Assembly (NCBI GenBank): GCA_007896885.1
Contig: VOIU01000008.1
Span: 119,011 to 183,010 of the forward strand
Reading direction: 5' to 3'
From: Bacteroidaceae bacterium HV4-6-C5C
GTDB lineage: Bacteria > Bacteroidota > Bacteroidia > Bacteroidales > Bacteroidaceae
Length of the DNA stretch: 64,000 nucleotides
Shown here: piece by piece, positions 9,007 through 18,550 of the stretch
How the letters are laid out: the number at the start of each line of letters is the position of its first letter
Numbering within the stretch: the stretch's first letter is position 1
Translations under genes and position numbers: made by a program
The notes under the pieces: model-generated
What the model was told of the DNA's origin: nothing
Databases searched by the model: none
What the model saw: only the letters and a program-made list of their open reading frames with translations

Positions 9007-9906
9007 ATGCATAAGAATCTTATGTTAATATGATATTGTAATGCTGAGTGATTGCAATACCCTCTTTATCTATAGGGGGAACCACAGCCCTTTGGTTTTC
9101 AAACCGTAGGGCCGTGGTATGTGAACCGTAGCGCTTCGGTAAAGAAACCAAAGGGGTGCGGTTTGGCAATGAAAATCCGGTCATACCGAGATATTGGGGA
9201 TCATACTGGATCATACCGAAATGCTGGAGAATTACGATTTAAAGTATAAATTTTAGATAATCTGAATAAGGAGAAGCATACTTCTATTTAATATTTATAT
9301 GCGACTGACTCCTCAATTAAATCTAAATCTCAAATGCCTTTTACTTGCATGGAAAAATATTAAGTATATCTTTTTGAAATCCAGGAGAGTATCTTTCTTG
9401 AGTTTGCACTGAAAGCGTTAAGTGTATTGTGTGAAATAAATCCTGAATTTATCCTTTTTCAGATGTTTTTTTACTAATCTTCTTATGTGAACTTCAACGA
9501 AATCTTGTTTCAAATGTCTTAATTGTTTTTATTATATCATATATGATATAGCTTTTTTAAATACTTCTATTTTTTGAACATATTGTTTTATATATATAAT
9601 AAATATATAGCTACATTTACTGTGTTGTAAGCGTAAAAAAGATAAATAGGCTGTGCGTATGAGCTATATCATTTATCTTATTTCATTAGGATATCAAGTT
9701 TATTATTAGATATATAGTTTTATGTTGAGTGTTAATATAACATTTACTTTGTTCTTAGATTAGAATAATGATATGATAATTTATATAACTTTCATGTTTG
9801 GATTATTTTTATGTTTTATTGCGATGAAATATTAACCTTTATTTGATATTATACTTACATATGAAATGTATAAGTGATTCTGTATGGACTCTTACATTAT
9901 AATATA
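9007..9906. other. 900-bp non-coding region with a structured GC-rich island
   Basis: No convincing gene. Positions 9075-9235 are clearly more GC-rich than the very AT-rich remainder. They form an imperfect hairpin at 9081-9118 (ACCAC, GCCC and GGTTT pairing with AAACC, GGGC and GTGGT), followed by repeated CCGTAG, AACC and TCATAC words. A perfect 18-bp palindrome, TATATCATATATGATATA, lies at 9533-9550. The 64-codon frame on the minus strand across the island looks like a by-product of base composition. Confidence 0.55.
9181..9229. repeat. repeated TCATAC(C/T)G motif related to the IS junction at 63.79 kb
   Basis: TCATAC occurs at 9181, 9201 and 9211. The stretch GGATCATACCGAAATGCTG closely matches GGATCATACTGAAATCCTG at 63791-63809 (17 of 19 bases identical), where it joins two ISAon1-type elements. 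It may be a remnant of an IS end or a dispersed intergenic repeat. Confidence 0.5.
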
Positions 9907-11457
9907 ATGAAAACAAAAATTACGGTTCTAAAATTGGCATTAGTTGCCTGCTTACTTTATTTCTTTGTTCCCGTGTGCTTTTCACAAACTTCCACTCCAA
10001 GCTTTGTTAACCCCGTTATTCAGATGGGTAAAGTGACGATTTCGGGAAAAATAGCCGATATGGGGAAAGCCCGGCTTAATAAGCCGGTACAAGTGATCTT
10101 TAGTCTATGTCACCCTATTTCGGGAGAAGTAGTAAAAAAAGAAATTATGACGGATAATTGCGGTAATTATTCCATTGATCTTGAATTTGAAACTAATCCT
10201 GTAGTCGTAGGGCTTGTTACAAATTTAAACCGAGGGAAAGCAATATATCTTGAAATAGGGAATAATCGAGATATAAAATTAGATTTTGCTTATAAAAAGG
10301 ATGGGAGTATAAAGCTCCTAAAATATCCAAAGTCAGAACTTACTGAGAAAGACATGCTTTCAGGGATGGATATATTGTCTAAAGTGGCAAATTATCATTC
10401 AAAAAGAAAGCCTCTACAATTGTATAATGGTTCTCCGGAGTCGTACCTGAAATACGTTAAAACAGAAGTTAGTGACAGGATTAATCTAGTAGATAAGACT
10501 TCTTTGCTTAGTGATTCTTTTAAGGACTATATAAAAAAGGATGCTTTTTTCTTTTGTTCTACTTTTTTGTTTGATTATGAAGGTGAGATGCAATTTAATT
10601 ATAGAGATTTCCATAACGGTGACTTAATGCCTGATTCTCTAAAGATAGCAATACCAACTTTAGGGTATTACAGTTTTATGAAAGATATTAACCTGAATTC
10701 TAAGTTATGTCTTTATTCTTTTTTATTTCCCGACTTTCAAGAGCAAATGCTTCGTAATGACACCTTAAATATTTCCCCAATAGGCACTACTCCTATAGCA
10801 GCGTGGCAAAGAACCGTTAAAAATCGTATTTCAACTCTCATTGGATTTGATAGCGGTCAATATTATGATGTCTTGACGGCAAACAGCTATGCACGCCAAT
10901 TGAATGCGGATGTAAAGCCGCTTTCTGAAATACAAAAGCAAAACATACATGCGTATTTTCAAGGTGGGGAGATTGAGAAGATTCTTCTTCATGCGAATGA
11001 GAAGGTTTTAAGCAGAGTTTCTTCTATCGAATCGTTGGTTGTAAAAGATTGCTCTGATATTCCCGATGCTGATCATTTAATAGCAGATATTCTAAAAAAC
11101 AATGTGGGTAAAGTTGTTGTTGTTGATCTTTGGGCTACTTGGTGTGGTCCCTGCTTGATGGCTCTAAAAGAAATGAGACATCTGGAACTCCCTTTAAAAA
11201 GCGAAGAGCTTGCACATGTATATATTACAGGTGATTCATCATCAAAAGTGCTTTGGAGTAAGATGATAAAGGAAATGGGCGGGCAGCAGTATTACTTGGA
11301 TGCGAAGATCTGGGAGAAGTTGATGGATAAGTATTCTTTTGAGGCTATTCCTTCTTATTTGATATTTAATAAGAAAGGTGAGTTGAAATCAAAATTTACA
11401 GGTTATCGCGGTAATCGCCAAATGGCAGAATTCATTAAAGACGCTTTAAAATTATAA
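9907..11457 (+). CDS. TlpA-like thiol-disulfide protein with N-terminal beta domain
   Basis: 516 residues from the ATG at 9907, chosen because MKTKITVLKLALVACLLYFF then gives a clean signal peptide ending near FSQT. An upstream in-frame ATG at 9874 would spoil it. After a carboxypeptidase-regulatory-like beta segment (VTISGKIADMGKARLNKPVQ) and a helical middle comes a thioredoxin fold with WATWCGPC (CxxC at about residues 413-416) and the cis-Pro loop AIPSYLIF. It is probably an exported or periplasmic thiol oxidoreductase. Bacteroidetes carry many paralogues of unknown substrate. It stands alone between a long non-coding region and a bidirectional terminator. Confidence 0.85.
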   Translation: MKTKITVLKLALVACLLYFFVPVCFSQTSTPSFVNPVIQMGKVTISGKIADMGKARLNKPVQVIFSLCHPISGEVVKKEIMTDNCGNYSIDLEFETNPVVVGLVTNLNRGKAIYLEIGNNRDIKLDFAYKKDGSIKLLKYPKSELTEKDMLSGMDILSKVANYHSKRKPLQLYNGSPESYLKYVKTEVSDRINLVDKTSLLSDSFKDYIKKDAFFFCSTFLFDYEGEMQFNYRDFHNGDLMPDSLKIAIPTLGYYSFMKDINLNSKLCLYSFLFPDFQEQMLRNDTLNISPIGTTPIAAWQRTVKNRISTLIGFDSGQYYDVLTANSYARQLNADVKPLSEIQKQNIHAYFQGGEIEKILLHANEKVLSRVSSIESLVVKDCSDIPDADHLIADILKNNVGKVVVVDLWATWCGPCLMALKEMRHLELPLKSEELAHVYITGDSSSKVLWSKMIKEMGGQQYYLDAKIWEKLMDKYSFEAIPSYLIFNKKGELKSKFTGYRGNRQMAEFIKDALKL

Positions 11458-11620
11458 ATGTACGATCTCTGTTGAAGGTATTACTCGAAAGCTTTAGTTA
11501 ATTGCATGCAATTATCTAAGGCAATTGTGAGGAAGAGTTTATATAACCTGAGGTCGTACTTATTCTTCTTCTTTTGTCTTTTAGGTTATCTGTAAAAAAA
11601 TAATGCCAATAATAACGCAA

Positions 11621-11656
11621 ATTACCCGTGCCACATATTATGGTGGCACGGGTAAT
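11621..11656. terminator. bidirectional terminator between the TlpA-like gene and fabD
   Basis: Perfect 14-bp stem ATTACCCGTGCCAC / GTGGCACGGGTAAT with an 8-nt loop, between convergent genes. A short T-rich run follows on the plus strand. Confidence 0.8.
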
Positions 11657-11756
11657 TTTATATGTATTCTACTTACTCAGTAGTAGTATATCTATTTGGG
11701 CTTTGGTTGTAATCCGGGGATTACTGACCCTTTATTTCTCTAAAATAGATCGTAGC

Positions 11757-12644
11757 TCAAGCAATGCCGTGAGCGGAAGCTGTAGCATCTATTTTCTTGA
11801 TCATACCTTGCAATACTGCACCGGGGCCACATTCTGTGAAGTCTGTTGCACCGTCGGCGATCATGTTCTTCACAGTTTGAGTCCAACGAACAGAAGCTGT
11901 AAGCTGCGCCATAAGGTTCTTCTTGATTTCAGCAGGATCTGTATGAGGCAAAGCATCTACATTTTGGTATACCGGACATTTGGGTGCATGGAAATTGGTT
12001 GCATTGATTGCAGCCTCCAATTCTACCTTGGCAGGATCCATAAGAGGAGAGTGGAATGCACCACCTACTTTTAGAGGTAAAGCTCTCTTTGCACCGGCAG
12101 CTTTCATCAATTCACATGCCTTATTGATTCCTTCAATAGAGCCTGAAATTACGATTTGTCCCGGGCAGTTGTAGTTGGCAGCCACACAAACATCACCTTC
12201 GGCAGATACCGAAGCGCAGATCTCTTCAACCTTTTCATCGGCTAATCCGAGGATTGCAGCCATAGTGGAAGGTTGGATGTCACATGCTTTCTGCATAGCC
12301 ATAGCACGAGCGTATACTAATTTTAAGCCATCTTCGAAGCTAAGCGCACCTGCAGTGACAAGAGCTGAAAACTCACCAAGTGAGTGACCGGCTGTCATTT
12401 CAGGTTTAAAATCATCACCCATACACAATGCTGAAATTACAGAGTGTAAAAATACAGCGGGTTGAGTAACTTTAGTCTGCTTTAAATCGTCATCAGTACC
12501 TTCAAACATGATATCGGTAATACGATATCCCAAAATATCATTTGCTTTTTCAAATAATTCTTTAGCTAATGCTGAATTGTCATACAAGTCTTTTCCCATT
12601 CCGACAAATTGAGCGCCTTGACCGGGAAATACAAATGCTTTCAT
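11757..12644 (-). CDS. fabD: malonyl-CoA:ACP transacylase
   Basis: 295 residues. FPGQGAQFVGMG at residues 6-17, the nucleophile motif GHSLGE (Ser88) and GGAFHSPLM with the catalytic His identify FabD, which loads malonyl units onto acyl carrier protein for fatty-acid elongation. Length is normal for a stand-alone FabD. It is a single gene here rather than part of a fab cluster. A Bacteroides -7 box on the same strand lies about 40 bp upstream. Confidence 0.95.
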   Translation of the reverse strand: MKAFVFPGQGAQFVGMGKDLYDNSALAKELFEKANDILGYRITDIMFEGTDDDLKQTKVTQPAVFLHSVISALCMGDDFKPEMTAGHSLGEFSALVTAGALSFEDGLKLVYARAMAMQKACDIQPSTMAAILGLADEKVEEICASVSAEGDVCVAANYNCPGQIVISGSIEGINKACELMKAAGAKRALPLKVGGAFHSPLMDPAKVELEAAINATNFHAPKCPVYQNVDALPHTDPAEIKKNLMAQLTASVRWTQTVKNMIADGATDFTECGPGAVLQGMIKKIDATASAHGIA

Positions 12645-12681
12645 ATTATCTGTTTTTTTAAGTTATTGATTAAAAGTGCTG

Positions 12682-12689
12682 CAAATGTA
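12682..12689 (-). promoter_or_regulatory. -7 box for fabD
   Basis: Minus-strand TACATTTG, matching TAnnTTTG, about 40 bp before the fabD start. No clear -33 element. Confidence 0.45.
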
Positions 12690-13006
12690 GGCCTTTTTCT
12701 TTTAACCGCCACACAATTGAATGTTTTTGTAGGATTTTCAAAATGGACTCTCTTAAAAATACAATAAGATATGCTTGTGTATGAAAGTGTTTCGATATTG
12801 AAATGCTTGAAAACTAGGATATTTTATAATTATTGTACTTAAGATGATTAGACAACGCTTTTTATAGTAAAATACATATTGTATAAAATAAGATAATCGT
12901 ATAAATTGATAATGTAAAATATATGATATGTATTTATTTGATAAATAGTGCTTTATAACATACTAATTTTATCTATTTACATTTATATAAAACAAAAAAA
13001 GCTGTT

Positions 13007-13014
13007 TATATTTG
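13007..13014 (+). promoter_or_regulatory. -7 box for the xylose operon
   Basis: TATATTTG matches TAnnTTTG. It overlaps the more upstream in-frame ATG at 13012, which rules that start out and supports 13039 as the xylR start. Confidence 0.6.
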
Positions 13015-13038
13015 CATCACTTATTAGAAAGAAAAGAT

Positions 13039-13770
13039 ATGGAAAACATGATTAATAACTTTCCGCTGGCCAATAATCACATATCGGTGGATTGTGTTGT
13101 AATTGGCTTTGATGGAGAACAGCTGAAGATTTTGTTGATTAAGCGAATGGGAGAGGAGCTTGGAGAAGTATTCCATGATATGAAACTTCCCGGGAGCTTG
13201 ATATATATGGATGAAGATTTGGGTGAAGCTGCCAAGCGAGTACTGAATGAACTGACCGGTTTGAAGAACGTACAACTCATGCAATTTAAAGCATTTGGGT
13301 CAAAAGACCGGACAAAAGATCCCAAAGATATTCATTGGCTCGAGCGCGCTATACAGTCAAAAGTCGAACGCATTGTCACTATCGCTTATTTGTCAATGGT
13401 TAAGATTGACCGTGCTTTATCACGTAATTTGGATGATTTTCAAGCATATTGGGTTGCCTTACAAGATATCGGTCCTTTGGCTTTCGATCATAACCTGATT
13501 ATAAAGGAAGCTTTGGTTTATATCCGGCAATATGTGGAATTCAACCCTTCCGCTTTATTCGATTTACTTCCCCGCAAGTTTACCGCATTGCAATTGCGTA
13601 CCTTGTATGAACTGATATATAATAAGAAAATAGATGTGCGCAACTTTCATAAAAAGATATCTTTGATGGATTATGTTGTGCCTTTGGAAGAAAAAGAGCA
13701 GGGCGTGGCACATCGTGCCGCACGCTATTACCGCTTTGACAAGAAGATCTATAATAAGGTAAGACGTTAA
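13039..13770 (+). CDS. xylR: Nudix-fold transcriptional regulator of xylose use
   Basis: 243 residues from ATG 13039, preceded by AAGAAAAG. The N-terminal Nudix-like domain (SVDCVVIGFDGEQLKILLIKR, shown in part) has lost the catalytic Nudix box: the region GSLIYMDEDLGEAAKRVLNE lacks the usual REUxEE. The C-terminal winged-helix domain (LPRKFTALQLRTLYELI, then FHKKI) is the DNA-binding part. This architecture is that of the NrtR/AraR/XylR-type Nudix regulators, which in Bacteroides control arabinose and xylose genes. It lies 34 bp upstream of xylB. Ligand and operator are inferred, not shown. Confidence 0.82.
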   Translation: MENMINNFPLANNHISVDCVVIGFDGEQLKILLIKRMGEELGEVFHDMKLPGSLIYMDEDLGEAAKRVLNELTGLKNVQLMQFKAFGSKDRTKDPKDIHWLERAIQSKVERIVTIAYLSMVKIDRALSRNLDDFQAYWVALQDIGPLAFDHNLIIKEALVYIRQYVEFNPSALFDLLPRKFTALQLRTLYELIYNKKIDVRNFHKKISLMDYVVPLEEKEQGVAHRAARYYRFDKKIYNKVRR

Positions 13771-13804
13771 CTTTAGATATAATTAATCACAATATTTTAA
13801 TACC

Positions 13805-15295
13805 ATGTATTTATTAGGTTATGACATTGGAAGCTCCTCTGTAAAAGCGAGCTTGGTAAATGCGGAAACAGGGAAGTGTGTTTCGACAGCATTCTTTCCT
13901 AAGACAGAAGCTGCTATTATTGCTGTAAAGCCCGGATGGGCCGAGCAAAACCCCGAGAGTTGGTGGGAAAATCTCAAATTGGCTACACAGGCTATAATAG
14001 CTGAGTCCGGAGCAAATGCCGGTGAGATCATGGCTATTGGTATCTCTTATCAAATGCATGGCTTGGTATGTGTGGATAAGAATCAGCAAGTACTTCGCCC
14101 TTCGATTATCTGGTGCGACTCCAGGGCTGTGCCTTACGGACAAAAGGCTTTTGATACCTTGGGTAAAGAGTACTGCCTCTCACATCTATTGAATTCGCCG
14201 GGTAATTTTACTGCTTCAAAGTTGGCATGGATAAAAGAAAATGAGCCTTCAATATATGAGCGTATTCATAAAATTATGCTACCCGGTGATTATATTGCCA
14301 TGAAGTTGAGCGGCGAAATATGCACCACAATAGAAGGACTCTCCGAAGGTATATTTTGGGATTTCAAAAACAATTCATTGGCCGACTCTTTGATGAAGTA
14401 TTATGGTTTTGACAAAGAGGTGATTGCCAATATTAAGCCGACTTTTTCGGAACAGGGACGGATAAATGCCTGGGCTGCTAAGGAATTAGGACTGAAAGAA
14501 GGTACTCCGATTACTTATCGTGCAGGAGATCAACCAAATAATGCTTTGTCGCTTAATGTGTTCAATCCCGGTGAGATTGCTTCTACGGCAGGTACATCCG
14601 GTGTGGTATATGGCGTGAACGGTGAGGTGAATTATGATCCGAAATCGCGTGTGAACACATTTGCACACGTCAACCACTCCGATGCTCAGACTCGTTTAGG
14701 AGTTCTTCTCTGTATTAACGGGACAGGTATTCTGAATTCATGGGTTAAGCGTTTCATTGCTCCCGAAGGAATATCATATAATGAAATGAATGCACTTGCC
14801 GCGCAAGTATCTATCGGCAGTGCGGGACTGAGTATTCTTCCTTTTGGTAATGGAGCCGAACGTATGTTGGAAAATAAAGAGATCGATTGCTCCATACGTG
14901 GTTTGAACTTTAATCAGCACGATAAACGTCATATCATCCGTGCTGCCCAGGAAGGCATTGTATTCTCCTTTAAATATGGCATTGATATCATGGAAGAGAT
15001 GGGTATAGCGGTGAAAAAGATTCATGCCGGACATGCCAACATGTTCCTGAGCCCCATCTTCAGGGAAACCCTGGCAGGTGTGACCGGTGCCGTTATTGAA
15101 CTCTATGATACCGACGGATCGGTTGGTGCGGCAAAAGGTGCAGGTATAGGTGCAGGTATATATAAGAACAATAATGAAGCATTCGCCACTCTTGAGAAGC
15201 TGGATGTTATCGAACCGAATCAAGCTAAACGTCAGGAGTATGCAGATGCTTATGCCCGCTGGAAGCATCGATTGGAAAAGTCGATGGCTAAATGA
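13805..15295 (+). CDS. xylB: xylulokinase
   Basis: 496 residues of the FGGY kinase family. The N-terminal ATP-site motif is YDIGSSSVKASLVN (about residues 5-18). YQMHGLVCVD near residue 82 and YRAGDQPNNAL near 238 hold the substrate-binding and catalytic Asp. TAGTSGVVYG follows. It phosphorylates D-xylulose to xylulose-5-phosphate for the pentose-phosphate pathway. Neighbours xylA and xylE on the same strand make xylose the clear substrate route. Confidence 0.93.
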   Translation: MYLLGYDIGSSSVKASLVNAETGKCVSTAFFPKTEAAIIAVKPGWAEQNPESWWENLKLATQAIIAESGANAGEIMAIGISYQMHGLVCVDKNQQVLRPSIIWCDSRAVPYGQKAFDTLGKEYCLSHLLNSPGNFTASKLAWIKENEPSIYERIHKIMLPGDYIAMKLSGEICTTIEGLSEGIFWDFKNNSLADSLMKYYGFDKEVIANIKPTFSEQGRINAWAAKELGLKEGTPITYRAGDQPNNALSLNVFNPGEIASTAGTSGVVYGVNGEVNYDPKSRVNTFAHVNHSDAQTRLGVLLCINGTGILNSWVKRFIAPEGISYNEMNALAAQVSIGSAGLSILPFGNGAERMLENKEIDCSIRGLNFNQHDKRHIIRAAQEGIVFSFKYGIDIMEEMGIAVKKIHAGHANMFLSPIFRETLAGVTGAVIELYDTDGSVGAAKGAGIGAGIYKNNNEAFATLEKLDVIEPNQAKRQEYADAYARWKHRLEKSMAK

Positions 15296-15340
15296 ATGAG
15301 CGAAGCAACACTTTAGAATAAATTCAATTAAATATAATCC

Positions 15341-15373
15341 GTGTGGAGATTCCTAATGAGGAATTTTCCCACA
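15341..15373 (+). other. intercistronic hairpin between xylB and xylA
   Basis: Imperfect hairpin: GTG, GGA and ATTCCT pair with AGGAAT, TCC and CAC around an AATG loop, in the 93-bp gap. No T-run follows, so an mRNA-processing or stability element is more likely than a terminator. Confidence 0.45.
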
Positions 15374-15388
15374 TAAACAATTAAAGTT

Positions 15389-16705
15389 ATGGCAACAAAA
15401 GAGTACTTTCCCGGAATAGGAAAAATTAAATTTGAAGGTAAAGACAGTAAGAACCCAATGGCATTCCGTTATTATGATGCGGAGAAAGTCATAATGGGCA
15501 AGAAGATGAAAGATTGGTTGAAGTTCGCTATGGCATGGTGGCATACCCTCTGTGCAGAAGGTGGTGACCAGTTTGGTGGAGGTACCAAGCAATTCCCATG
15601 GAATGGTGATTCCGACAAAATTCAAGCTGCAAAAAACAAGATGGATGCCGGCTTTGAGTTCATGCATAAAGTGGGTATTGAATATTATTGTTTCCACGAT
15701 GTGGATCTTTGTGCCGAAGCTGCTACAATAGAAGAGTATGAGAACAACTTGAAAGAAATTGTAGCTTATGCCAAGAAAAAACAAGCCGAGACAGGTATTA
15801 AACTTTTGTGGGGTACTGCAAATGTATTTAGTCACGAGCGTTATATGAATGGTGCCGCTACCAATCCTAATTTTGATGTGGTAGCCCGTGCCGCTGTTCA
15901 GATTAAGAATGCTATCGATGCTACTATTGAACTTGGAGGTACTAATTATGTGTTCTGGGGCGGTCGTGAAGGGTATATGTCTTTGCTGAATACCGACCAA
16001 AAACGCGAAAAGGATCATTTGGCACAGATGCTGAAAATGGCTCGCGATTATGCCCGTGCAAGAGGCTTCAAGGGTACTTTCCTTATTGAACCTAAACCAA
16101 TGGAACCGATGAAGCATCAGTATGATGTGGATACCGAAACAGTAATCGGGTTCTTGAAAGCACATGGACTGGATAAAGATTTCAAGGTGAACATTGAGGT
16201 TAACCATGCCACTTTGGCCGGTCATACATTCGAGCATGAGTTGGCTGTAGCTGTAGACAATGGCATGTTAGGCTCTATTGACGCCAACCGTGGTGACTAT
16301 CAGAACGGATGGGATACCGACCAGTTCCCTATTGATAACTTTGAACTGATCCAAGCTATGATGCAGATCATTCGCAATGGCGGTTTTGGCAATGGCGGCT
16401 GCAACTTCGATGCTAAGACCCGTCGTAACTCTACCGATTTGGAAGATATCTTTATTGCCCATATCTCTGGAATGGATGCCATCGCACGTGCTTTGGAAGG
16501 TGCAGCCAAATTATTGGAAGAATCTCCATATCAGAAAATGTTCGCTGATCGTTACGCATCTTTCAATGCCGGTAAAGGTAAGGATTTTGAAGAAGGCAAA
16601 TTGTCGATCGAGGATCTGGTATCTTATGCCAAATCGAATGGCGAGCCTAAACAGGTTAGTGGCAAGCAGGAGTTGTATGAGACTATCGTTAGCATGTATT
16701 GTTGA
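15389..16705 (+). CDS. xylA: xylose isomerase
   Basis: 438 residues, the length of class II xylose isomerases. Diagnostic blocks are [12 protein letters not shown] with the catalytic His, [22 protein letters not shown] with a metal-binding Glu, [13 protein letters not shown], and [20 protein letters not shown] with metal-binding Asp residues. It converts D-xylose to D-xylulose in the cytosol using divalent metal. It sits between xylB and the xylose transporter. Confidence 0.97.
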   Translation: MATKEYFPGIGKIKFEGKDSKNPMAFRYYDAEKVIMGKKMKDWLKFAMAWWHTLCAEGGDQFGGGTKQFPWNGDSDKIQAAKNKMDAGFEFMHKVGIEYYCFHDVDLCAEAATIEEYENNLKEIVAYAKKKQAETGIKLLWGTANVFSHERYMNGAATNPNFDVVARAAVQIKNAIDATIELGGTNYVFWGGREGYMSLLNTDQKREKDHLAQMLKMARDYARARGFKGTFLIEPKPMEPMKHQYDVDTETVIGFLKAHGLDKDFKVNIEVNHATLAGHTFEHELAVAVDNGMLGSIDANRGDYQNGWDTDQFPIDNFELIQAMMQIIRNGGFGNGGCNFDAKTRRNSTDLEDIFIAHISGMDAIARALEGAAKLLEESPYQKMFADRYASFNAGKGKDFEEGKLSIEDLVSYAKSNGEPKQVSGKQELYETIVSMYC

Positions 16706-16745
16706 TGAATGAAGTGTAGACACTGAACACCTAATCTATATTACC

Positions 16746-18197
16746 ATGAACAATACAAACGACGGTAGCAAAATCTACCTGTATTCCATTACGACCGTTG
16801 CCATTTTGGGAGGATTGCTCTTTGGCTATGATACCGCTGTGATTTCCGGTGCCGAAAAGGGCCTTGAAGCGTTCTTCCTGATGGCTCCCGATTTCCATTA
16901 CGACAAAGTGATGCATGGCATCACTTCATCGAGTGCGCTGATCGGGTGTGTCATAGGAGGGGCGTTATCGGGTATATTTGCTTCACGAATGGGACGGCGT
17001 AATTCGTTGCGTTTGGCAGCGATACTCTTTTTTCTTTCCGCATTGGGTACATTTCATCCGGAGTTCTTATTCTTCAGACACAATGAACCCAGCATGGGGC
17101 TATTGATCACCTTCAACCTTTATCGTATTGTAGGGGGTATAGGTATAGGCTTGGCCTCTGCGGTTTGCCCCATGTATATTGCCGAAATAGCTCCATCGAA
17201 CATTCGCGGTACATTAGTGTCGTGCAATCAGTTTGCCATAATATTTGGTATGCTGGTGGTCTATTTCGTCAACTTTCTAATTATGGGTGATCATCAAAAC
17301 CCTTTAATTGTGAAGAACGAGATAACGGGTTTGGCTTCTGTGAGTCAGACTTCCGACATGTGGACGGTGTACGAAGGGTGGCGATATATGTTTGTTTCCG
17401 CTGCTTTTCCGGCTACTTTGTTTGGCTTCTTGCTGTTCCTTGTTCCTGAGACTCCACGCTATTTGGTTTTGATTGGCAAAGAATCGAGAGCATCATCCAT
17501 TCTTGAAAAAGTCAATGGGTTGACAAAGGCAAAGGAGATTTTGCAAGATATCAAATCTACTGTTCACGAAAAGAGTGAGTCGATTTTCACTTATGGGGTT
17601 GCAGTGATTGTGATCGGCATTTTGCTTTCGGTATTTCAGCAAGCTATCGGTATTAACGCCGTGCTTTATTATGCTCCCCGTATTTTTGAAAATGCAGGAG
17701 CAGAGGGAGGCGGTATGATGCAATCGGTTATTATGGGAGTTGTAAATATCCTCTTTACTTTGGTGGCAATCTTTACAGTCGACCGTTTCGGACGGCGTCC
17801 ATTGCTTATTATAGGTTCCATAGGTATGGCTGTCGGTGCATTTGCCGTAGCAATATGCGATCACATGGGCGTAAAAGGAGTCGTTCCGGTATTTTCCATT
17901 ATCGTATATGCCGCATTCTTTATGATGTCATGGGGACCGATTTGCTGGGTGCTGATATCCGAAATATTCCCGAATACCATTCGTGGTAAAGCGGTGGCTA
18001 TTGCGGTTGCCTTCCAGTGGATATTCAATTATATTGTGTCTTCCACTTTCCCGGCATTATACGATTTCAGTCCGATGTTTGCATATAGCCTTTATGGCGT
18101 TATCTGTGTGATAGCTGCTATATTTGTTTGGTATTGGGTGCCTGAAACCAAGGGAAAAACCCTCGAGGATATGAGTAAGCTCTGGAAGAAGAATTAA
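16746..18197 (+). CDS. xylE: D-xylose:H+ symporter, MFS sugar porter
   Basis: 483 residues with about 12 membrane segments. Sugar-porter signatures are GGLLFGYDTAVISGA (helix 1), SRMGRRNSLR (loop 2-3), VPETPRYL after helix 6, QQAIGINAVLYYAP (helix 7), DRFGRRPLL and VPETKGKTLEDM near the C-terminus. The QQ-G-N pattern in helix 7 and the operon context indicate D-xylose import. It is the last gene of the xyl operon and is followed by a strong hairpin. Confidence 0.93.
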   Translation: MNNTNDGSKIYLYSITTVAILGGLLFGYDTAVISGAEKGLEAFFLMAPDFHYDKVMHGITSSSALIGCVIGGALSGIFASRMGRRNSLRLAAILFFLSALGTFHPEFLFFRHNEPSMGLLITFNLYRIVGGIGIGLASAVCPMYIAEIAPSNIRGTLVSCNQFAIIFGMLVVYFVNFLIMGDHQNPLIVKNEITGLASVSQTSDMWTVYEGWRYMFVSAAFPATLFGFLLFLVPETPRYLVLIGKESRASSILEKVNGLTKAKEILQDIKSTVHEKSESIFTYGVAVIVIGILLSVFQQAIGINAVLYYAPRIFENAGAEGGGMMQSVIMGVVNILFTLVAIFTVDRFGRRPLLIIGSIGMAVGAFAVAICDHMGVKGVVPVFSIIVYAAFFMMSWGPICWVLISEIFPNTIRGKAVAIAVAFQWIFNYIVSSTFPALYDFSPMFAYSLYGVICVIAAIFVWYWVPETKGKTLEDMSKLWKKN

Positions 18198-18221
18198 ATC
18201 ATTATCCGTATCTTACCAGTC

Positions 18222-18258
18222 AGCCCCCTTAGAAGAGTTTATCTCATTCGAGGGGGCT
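18222..18258 (+). terminator. hairpin at the end of the xyl operon
   Basis: Stem AGCCCCCT / AGGGGGCT with a 21-nt loop, about 25 bp after xylE. The downstream sequence is only moderately T-rich. Confidence 0.65.
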
Positions 18259-18287
18259 AGTTATTTCCCTCCCATACTGATCCTATC

Positions 18288-18353
18288 ATCAATGCCATTG
18301 ATAGTGGCTATCATTGGCATTGATGATAGTCATCATTGGCATTGATTCTCTAT
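18288..18353. repeat. 22-bp-period array of three dyad cores
   Basis: Three 15-bp cores, ATCAATGCCATTGAT (18288), ATCATTGGCATTGAT (18310) and ATCATTGGCATTGAT (18332), start exactly 22 bp apart. Each has dyad symmetry, exact in copy 1 around a 3-base centre that reads GCC in copy 1 and GGC in copies 2 and 3. The 7 bases between cores vary. Because copies 1 and 2 have opposite centres, 18285-18327 can also fold into a 20-bp stem with one mismatch. The array lies between the xylE terminator and the MarR promoter. Confidence 0.8.
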
Positions 18354-18489
18354 TCACTCCTACACTCAATAGGGTAGACCTCATGATTTACCCCTATCCA
18401 TATCCGACCTCACAATAAAAGATGGTACGAATGAGCGGTCACTTTTAGCAGTTCTTTATCTTCCCGCAAATAAAAAAGTCTTCCATTAA

Positions 18490-18520
18490 TTTGTAGTTCT
18501 ATAAGTTTGATATATATTTG
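18490..18520 (+). promoter_or_regulatory. promoter of the MarR-family gene
   Basis: Near-ideal Bacteroides promoter: TTTG at 18490, 19-bp spacer, TATATTTG at 18513-18520, about 30 bp before the start codon. Confidence 0.8.
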
Positions 18521-18550
18521 CATAATAATTGATAACTCAAGTATATTACA

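Larger units (their letters stand above)
12645..13038. other. divergent fabD-xylR intergenic region
   Basis: About 390 bp, extremely AT-rich from 12770 on. It holds a fabD -7 box on the minus strand (TACATTTG, plus-strand 12682-12689) and the xylR -7 box at 13007-13014. GTATAAA appears twice (12881 and 12899) between them and could be part of an operator. No gene is seen. Confidence 0.5.
18198..18550. other. xylE-MarR intergenic region
   Basis: About 350 bp containing the xyl terminator hairpin (18222-18258), the 22-bp-period array (18288-18353) and the MarR promoter (18490-18520). Between 18360 and 18480 I see only a weak inverted repeat (ATAGGGTA and TACCCCTAT) and no gene. Confidence 0.55.

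Noticed and set aside
9020..9214. 64-codon minus-strand frame in the GC-rich island
   Set aside because: It lies in repeat-rich structured sequence, has no promoter or ribosome-binding site and no recognisable protein pattern.
18288..18353. CRISPR array
   Set aside because: Repeats and spacers are far too short, cores are imperfect and no cas genes are nearby.
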